Source: Hetaerina americana (Eukaryota > Arthropoda > Insecta > Odonata > Calopterygidae). From it: a DNA stretch of 64,000 bases. The position numbers and the translations under genes are program-made. Shown here in pieces: positions 58,561 to 64,000 of this stretch. The notes beneath the pieces were generated by a model that saw nothing but the letters and a program-made list of their open reading frames with translations, was not told the origin of the DNA and did no database searches. The stretch is taken from contig JAKTNV010000006.1 of the NCBI GenBank assembly GCA_022747635.1, positions 67,232,590-67,296,589 on the forward strand, in the 5' to 3' direction. Position 1 is the stretch's first letter. Every line of letters begins with the position of its first letter.

Positions 58561-61080
58561 GATCCAAGAGCAGCAGGAAGGCATAATTACTCGGCTCACT
58601 GAGCGAACGAGTTCACCAAGATAAAATTCTTCGCTTCTCCACCACCGGGCTATTTATTCTAAGTCCTGCGCGTCCTGGGGCTCTTCCTAATTTTTATTCA
58701 AATCAAGCTTCTTCTACCCAAAACCCATTTAAATTTAAAAAAAATCAAATCTCATAGGTATTGGTATGCCTTATCTCTGTTGTCATTTCATAACCTCTCC
58801 TTGATAATGTCTCCGATTTTCCAATTTCAACTCTAGTTTGAAACTTTTCTCTTTGAGTGAGCAAAAATTGCTCCATGATAAAACCCAGACAAGTTTTTAA
58901 TTCGAAAAAATGTTTCTAGATGAGTAAATATACCTATTCTTTAGGATACGATGCATATCTTTGATGAATTCTTGGTAAGTTAAATAGGAAGAAAAGGCAA
59001 AATAGAAAAAAAAAACTGTTAACTTAAGCTAGACATTTTAAATGTACTCATGCCTCATTTATACGAGGTGTTTACTTTTAGAATTAAAATAATATTTAAT
59101 GAAATAAAATATTATAATGGTGAAAAACATTTTTCAATTAGATTCTGAATAATTTATAAATTAAAAATTACAAAAATGTTAGATTAGAAATTGAGAACAA
59201 GAACGTTTGATATTTTAATTGGAGAAACAAGAGAAGGGAGACTATTAGATGGGAGAATTCTAATAGTCATTGGAAAGAATTTTCAAGTTCGGTTTCAGGT
59301 TTGGGAGAAAATGAAAAAAAACAATGCAAATTTTACCAAAAGTGACATAAATTTGGAAATGACGAAAGCAGACGATGAAGAATGAGGAAAACACGAATCT
59401 TCGAGAAAAAGGGTGTGGCGACCATCAATTATTTCCTCATCGTGAACGCGTTTCATTAACTTCTTGGAAAACGCAAAACATTTACTACGGTTTTATATAA
59501 AAATTGGGACTCGAATCCTTGATAGAATAGGAAGGTAACTCACAAATTTAAAACATAAACCTGATAACTTAAATAAAATAAAAAATAAAATACTTCTCTG
59601 AATATGTTTATTGCTTTGATACTTATAAAATATGTGATGTCATATTAAGTTTATCATTCGAAAATCAAATCCATCTAATTTCATTAATCGTTCCTGTTGT
59701 AACTTTGTGGAATAGGTCCATCATGAGTAATGTCAGAATAACACTTTGTAAATCCTGTACCTGATGATGCTGCACCGCAATAAAACCTGGGTCTCGTTTA
59801 AGTTTATTTTTATGTGGATTCAAAAAGTTTTATTTTGGCGTTATTCACTATCTAATTTTAATATAGCTGTAATTTAAAAGTTTTTATTAGATTTATTTCG
59901 GGGTATTTAAAAATAAGTCATGAGAATTTGAATTTGAGACTCAGCGCATTAGAACGCTTGAAGCATCCCAGGGCACACGCACCGAGAATAAATCTTTACT
60001 GATCTATAATATATGCTGAAATGGTGTGGAATATGAATTGATACAAATGGATACAAATTTATTAAAATATTCTTATTTAAGAGGGTAAGAATGTGTTCTA
60101 ATTACACGCCATTTATATTTAGCTCAATATTTTTTGTGGTTTCTTCGGCTGATTCTATTTATCGCAGTGTAATTCATGCGGCACAATATCTAAGCATTAA
60201 ACACTGAAATAACATAATAACTCATTTCTGAAGGTCATGAATAATTTGCTAACGCCACTAATATTTGATGCTCGATGCTCAGAGATGTCATTTCAGATTT
60301 TAATTGGGGAGAATGATCTCTTCGAGAAGTCTTTTTAGGATATATCACATGGCGTACCACCTCTCTTTTCCTTTGAAAGTCCGAAATGGACCGCTGTGCA
60401 AACATTTACAGTGTCCACGTACTTTAAGCTTCTTTTCTTAATGTTTATACATTTGATCATTATCACTATGATATACATGAATGCCCCAGCATTAAAGGCA
60501 AATCTTTAACTAAGGGAATGGGGGCCCCGAATAAAGAAATGCTATACCTTACCCTCCCTGAATGACGTATCCGTCGACATTTATGCGTAGAGCAGAAAAT
60601 ATATACGTATTTGGAGCTAAATTTTATGTTTTTACTTATTAGTGGTACACTTACGAATTAGGGTAAGTTTTTGATGGTACACGTAACTATCCACTACTGT
60701 TCTATGAAGCCCTAACGAACATGCCACAAAGTGCCCTTAAATACCAGACTATAAATTACATTGATTTAAGCTCTGAATTCTTTTTGCCTTGCTTCATTAC
60801 ATCCAAAATGCCAGAATTCCCTTTTCTTCCCTCGACTTTACTCTCCGAGCATATACTCTTCTCAGGTCACTTTCAGCATCTCACTGCCTCTCGTTAGCTC
60901 CTGCATCCACCTGTCCTGTCTTCTTCAAATATTCAAAAAAACCATTCCTCAACCTCAAGGTTGTAGCCCATGGGGAGAGATTTTATGTTTATACATATAT
61001 ATAGTATGTGGAGCAAATTGGGTAAGACTTACTAGTCGCTGGGTGGCGACCATCATTCCCGGTGATCCATATATACGTGC
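58561..61080. other. AT-rich spacer; CTGATGA motif at 59761
   Basis: No coding signal. At 59754-59783, CCTGTACCTGATGATGCTGC... is followed by an AATAAAA, resembling the motif at 29560. The rest is AT-rich and featureless. Confidence 0.4.
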
Positions 61081-61690
61081 TCACGTGCGTCCTCGTATTT
61101 ACGAGTGATTGCGTGTGTGTATGTGTCTCAAGGAGACAGGGCGGGGGGCCTGGAGGCCAAGGATTGATGAGGGTGGGGGCGAGAGGGGTAAGACCGGGCC
61201 TGCCATTCTTTCTCTGTAGGGTTTCCGTCTCCCTCGATTCATCCGTAATCCTTCGGAAAATCAGTTTTTCTAAGCTCCTTGATTCGGCTCCCGAAAGATC
61301 TCCGGGCCCTTTTATGGTGGTTACACCCTGTTCCTCTCCGTCTTCTTGCATTCTTCGCCCCCCGCAAAACTCTCCGCTTTCTCACACGAAAACCCTCCTA
61401 TTCTCCTCTCCTCTTCTCGTCCTCCTCAAAACTCAGCTTCTCCCTCACGCGACGGCCTCGGCTCTCAAAAGAATTTATTTCTTCTTCTACCGTGCGTCCG
61501 TACCGCACTCCTATTTTGGGGTCAAATATGAAAATTCGAAATTTTGATTAAATGATGACAATGGCGAAGGAGTCCCTGGTGCGGGTTGCATTATTTGGGC
61601 CTCGAGTATTAGGCGCGTATTTCCGGGCGCACAGAATTGGTCACGGGGGGGGGGGGAGAGAGAGAGAGAGATTGAATTTACGAATCCTAT
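61080..61690. repeat. GC-rich low-complexity block K with poly-G/(GA)n end
   Basis: G-rich at 61137-61200, C/T-rich at 61290-61470, then a poly-G run followed by (AG)n at 61645-61671. The 161- and 90-codon frames overlap in two phases and are Ser/Leu/Pro-rich; no gene is called. Confidence 0.6.
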
Positions 61691-62194
61691 TGCGAGCGGG
61701 CGAGTGTAGATGAGTTTCGACTTATCCGCAGATTTTATTTTCATTTCCACTCTTGTATATGCTCGGAAATCAAGACCAGATTAATTTGTGCACTAGAATT
61801 TGTACCCCTACGTGTAATTTTGATGCATTTAATATCACGCAATAACGAATCCTAATTGAATATAAAGACGATGAACGTTACCAATGTCTGCAATACTATC
61901 TATTCGAGAATGTAATGAAATCATCATGTACCTTACTTACGCTCTTTAAATACGAATTTTTAATTTTTCATGAAAAGTAAAAAGTAAATTAGTTGGATTT
62001 AATTCTTATCAAACATTTATTCCTTACTAGGAGGATCTTTTAATGATCACATATTTTCATCTCATTTCAATAGCAACATTTAATTAATTTTCCGACCATT
62101 AAATTTAATTCTCTTTTACTTTTATTTTATGTTCTTTAGCACACTTATTTGTCAACATCTCCATTGATCTATGAAGTAATTATATAATGGGTAC
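61691..62194. other. AT-rich spacer, nothing recognised
   Basis: No frame or repeat noticed. Confidence 0.5.
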
Positions 62195-62505
62195 AAGAAA
62201 AGTGTATTGAGAATTTTGGAAGACTTGTGCCTGAGGTGAATGTTGAAAATTAAGTGGGGAGATAAAATAATAACTTAGGTATACAGAAGAGTAGGAAAGG
62301 GTAAGGAGGAAAAGCTACGAAAAATGACAGATGGTTTTTTTTGGGAACACAATGGGAGGAGGAAGATACCCCTGTAAGGAAGACTATAGCGCAAACAGGC
62401 CAAGTAAGGAGGGATGCTAGTGATCACATATTAGCAGAAGAGCTAGCAATAAAGGAGTACAAGGGAGAAAGTATTACTAACAGAGAGAGTGGAGGTTTGC
62501 AATGA
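62195..62505 (+). mobile_element. LINE C-terminal fragment (KIKW type), decayed copy
   Basis: One broken frame gives MLKIKWGDKIIT, then VYRRVGKGKEEKLRKMTDGF and WEHNGRRKIPL, and a later frame SDHILAEELAIKEYKGESIT. This lines up with the fragment at 52170 (VLKIKWTDKVRNEGVYRGVE...), so it is a second plus-strand relic of that LINE. Stops are frequent; the limits are approximate. Confidence 0.6.
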
Positions 62506-64000
62506 ATTAATCACCGCATTGGAATATTTATGATAAAAGTAGGAAGCTTGCTAGTTATTATTCATATTATTTTTGGAAATAAAATCATATAACATCGAAC
62601 GCCGAATAAAAATCCACTATGAATTCTTCAATAATTAATATTTTATTTTCTCCTGCAGGCAAATCAGCCCTTAAAAATGCAAATAGCTGACCATCGGAAT
62701 TAATTTCAACTTTTATCCCATGTACCACGCAATTTCGAGATGGTTTAAAAAAATCAAATATGAGTGCTGACTTTATTTGACATATAATTAAAACGGGTAA
62801 GATTTAATTAAATGAGGAGAGACATATTTTCTCAATCTCCATAAAAAGTTCAGTTCTATACATGCTGAAATGCATTCCATTTGAATCGTGTTCTAGATGA
62901 TGAATTCGTCACTTATGCAATTCTAAACGAAATATGCGATATGAGGGAATTATTAATCATAAAAATTCGAAGAAACTCACGTACAAATACGTCAGTATTT
63001 GTCACTAAAATCTATCATATATTCACCGTATATTTTCAAAATATGTATCGATTATGAACTGAAACATAAAAAAACCAAAGGATCGGATTATTTGTAAAAT
63101 TAAAGGGAGCATGCATGAAAATATGCAACTGAAGAGGACATTTTGGATTAGAAACCGAACCGTGAGTAATGAAAATTGCTTGGAATAGCCAAGAGTTAGT
63201 GATTAAATTCATATTTATGCTCATAATGTGTTTGCCACTCTCTGATGAAATACAGATTCTCATTTCTCGGTTAAATCTATCTCTTCTTCCCCACTCTCTA
63301 TCCTTGACCTCGTCTTGCATCCATTTCATATCTCGAATTTCATCCCACCCTAATCCCTGCATCAGATTTATGGGCGGTATTTCCAAGGGAACTTCACCCG
63401 TACGTTCGTCTCTGATGTTATATGATGTGAGTCCGATTGGTTGATATCATTTTTCAATATTGATATTTCGAATATAAATGTATCCCTTCCTGTAATACCT
63501 GCGTGAAATTGGAACTCTAAATCCTCTGATCAGCTTACTTATAAATATGATCAATATATTCCAAGTTGTATATTTGAGCACGCTGAAGATTTTGTGTTCG
63601 AAACACCTGCAAGTAATCAAAAATAGAACTGATTCGAGTAAAAATAATGGTAATATTACAACAGTTGGAGAAAAATTAATTGCGTTTCTGCTTCCTATAC
63701 TACAGAATATTAATTTCAGCTAAAAATTCGGTACTAACCTTTGGCATTTGATCATTTGAATGGTAACTACAATGTTGATCAAAATTTGTACCTTTCTCAA
63801 AATTTGTAACTTTTATAATAATTTATCTCTTGGCTAGGATGACTTTGTCGCCCTAGTAAAAACTGAAATTGTGGGACAATTATGTATGCAAACAAATATG
63901 ATACATTATATGGTATATAATGGTACATTATTTATTTGTTAAAATTTATGTCAAGTGTCAAATATTTTTCGGAATATTACAAGTGTTCATCTTCAAACAA
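62506..64000. other. AT-rich spacer, nothing recognised
   Basis: Complementary open frames at 63036-63386 and 63169-63444 have no motif, and being open on both strands speaks against either being a gene. Confidence 0.45.

Noticed and set aside
58074..58599. 145- and 162-codon minus-strand frames
   Set aside because: Both lie in block J and are compositional, with no start context or domain.
59500..59530. tRNA B-box-like GGATTCGAGTCCC on the minus strand
   Set aside because: No A box at the right distance and no tRNA-like head; probably chance.

Overview
The window looks like non-coding nuclear DNA from an arthropod, most likely an insect with a large, repeat-rich genome. The evidence is AT-rich single-copy DNA with no prokaryotic gene density, tRNA-derived SINEs, several clades of non-LTR retrotransposon, several mariner families, and a LINE 3' tail ending in TGTAGATG repeats of a kind I recall from insect genomes. 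The species cannot be named from this sequence. I find no convincing multi-exon host gene, no rRNA or functional tRNA gene, and no CRISPR or operon structure. Most long open frames lie in low-complexity GC-rich blocks or in transposon relics.

Layout. 0-1 kb: an unassigned 113-codon minus-strand ORF with an ideal Kozak start and a poly(A) signal overlapping its stop, below a second mostly open frame. 1.8-2.1 kb: a full-length tRNA-derived SINE with an 11-bp target-site duplication. 3.8-4.5 kb and 31.5-32.3 kb: two almost identical 753-bp internally deleted mariner elements in opposite orientation. 6.0-6.3, 18.1-19.0, 20.5-20.9 and 46.2-47.1 kb: four older DNA-transposon relics from other families. 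8.2-9.7 kb: an R1-like LINE relic. 11.5-12.15 and 51.4-52.0 kb: relics of a Jockey/CR1-like LINE, with further 3'-tail fragments at 12.6, 20.9 and 50.5 kb. 44.2-44.8, 52.1-52.5 and 62.2-62.5 kb: three relics of another LINE family. 17.2, 24.6, 52.7 and 53.0 kb: further tRNA-derived SINEs. 14.6-14.8 kb: a 91-bp perfect-arm palindrome carrying a hammerhead-like core. 50.6-53.4 kb: a cluster of fold-back structures built on (TA)n tracts and an inverted SINE pair.

Eleven blocks of about 450-800 bp (near 1.2, 3.0, 10.4, 13.4, 25.1, 27.8, 36.6, 40.4, 55.5, 58.2 and 61.4 kb) are strikingly GC-rich and often purine- or pyrimidine-skewed on one strand. They contrast sharply with the AT-rich DNA around them and account for most of the long spurious ORFs.

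The elements do not form a pathway. Together they record successive mobile-element invasions: old LINE and mariner relics with frameshifts, one mariner family that amplified very recently as a non-autonomous element, and later rearrangements that made palindromes. The points most worth following up are the twin mariner elements, the hammerhead-like palindrome, the TA-palindrome cluster and the unassigned ORF near the left edge.
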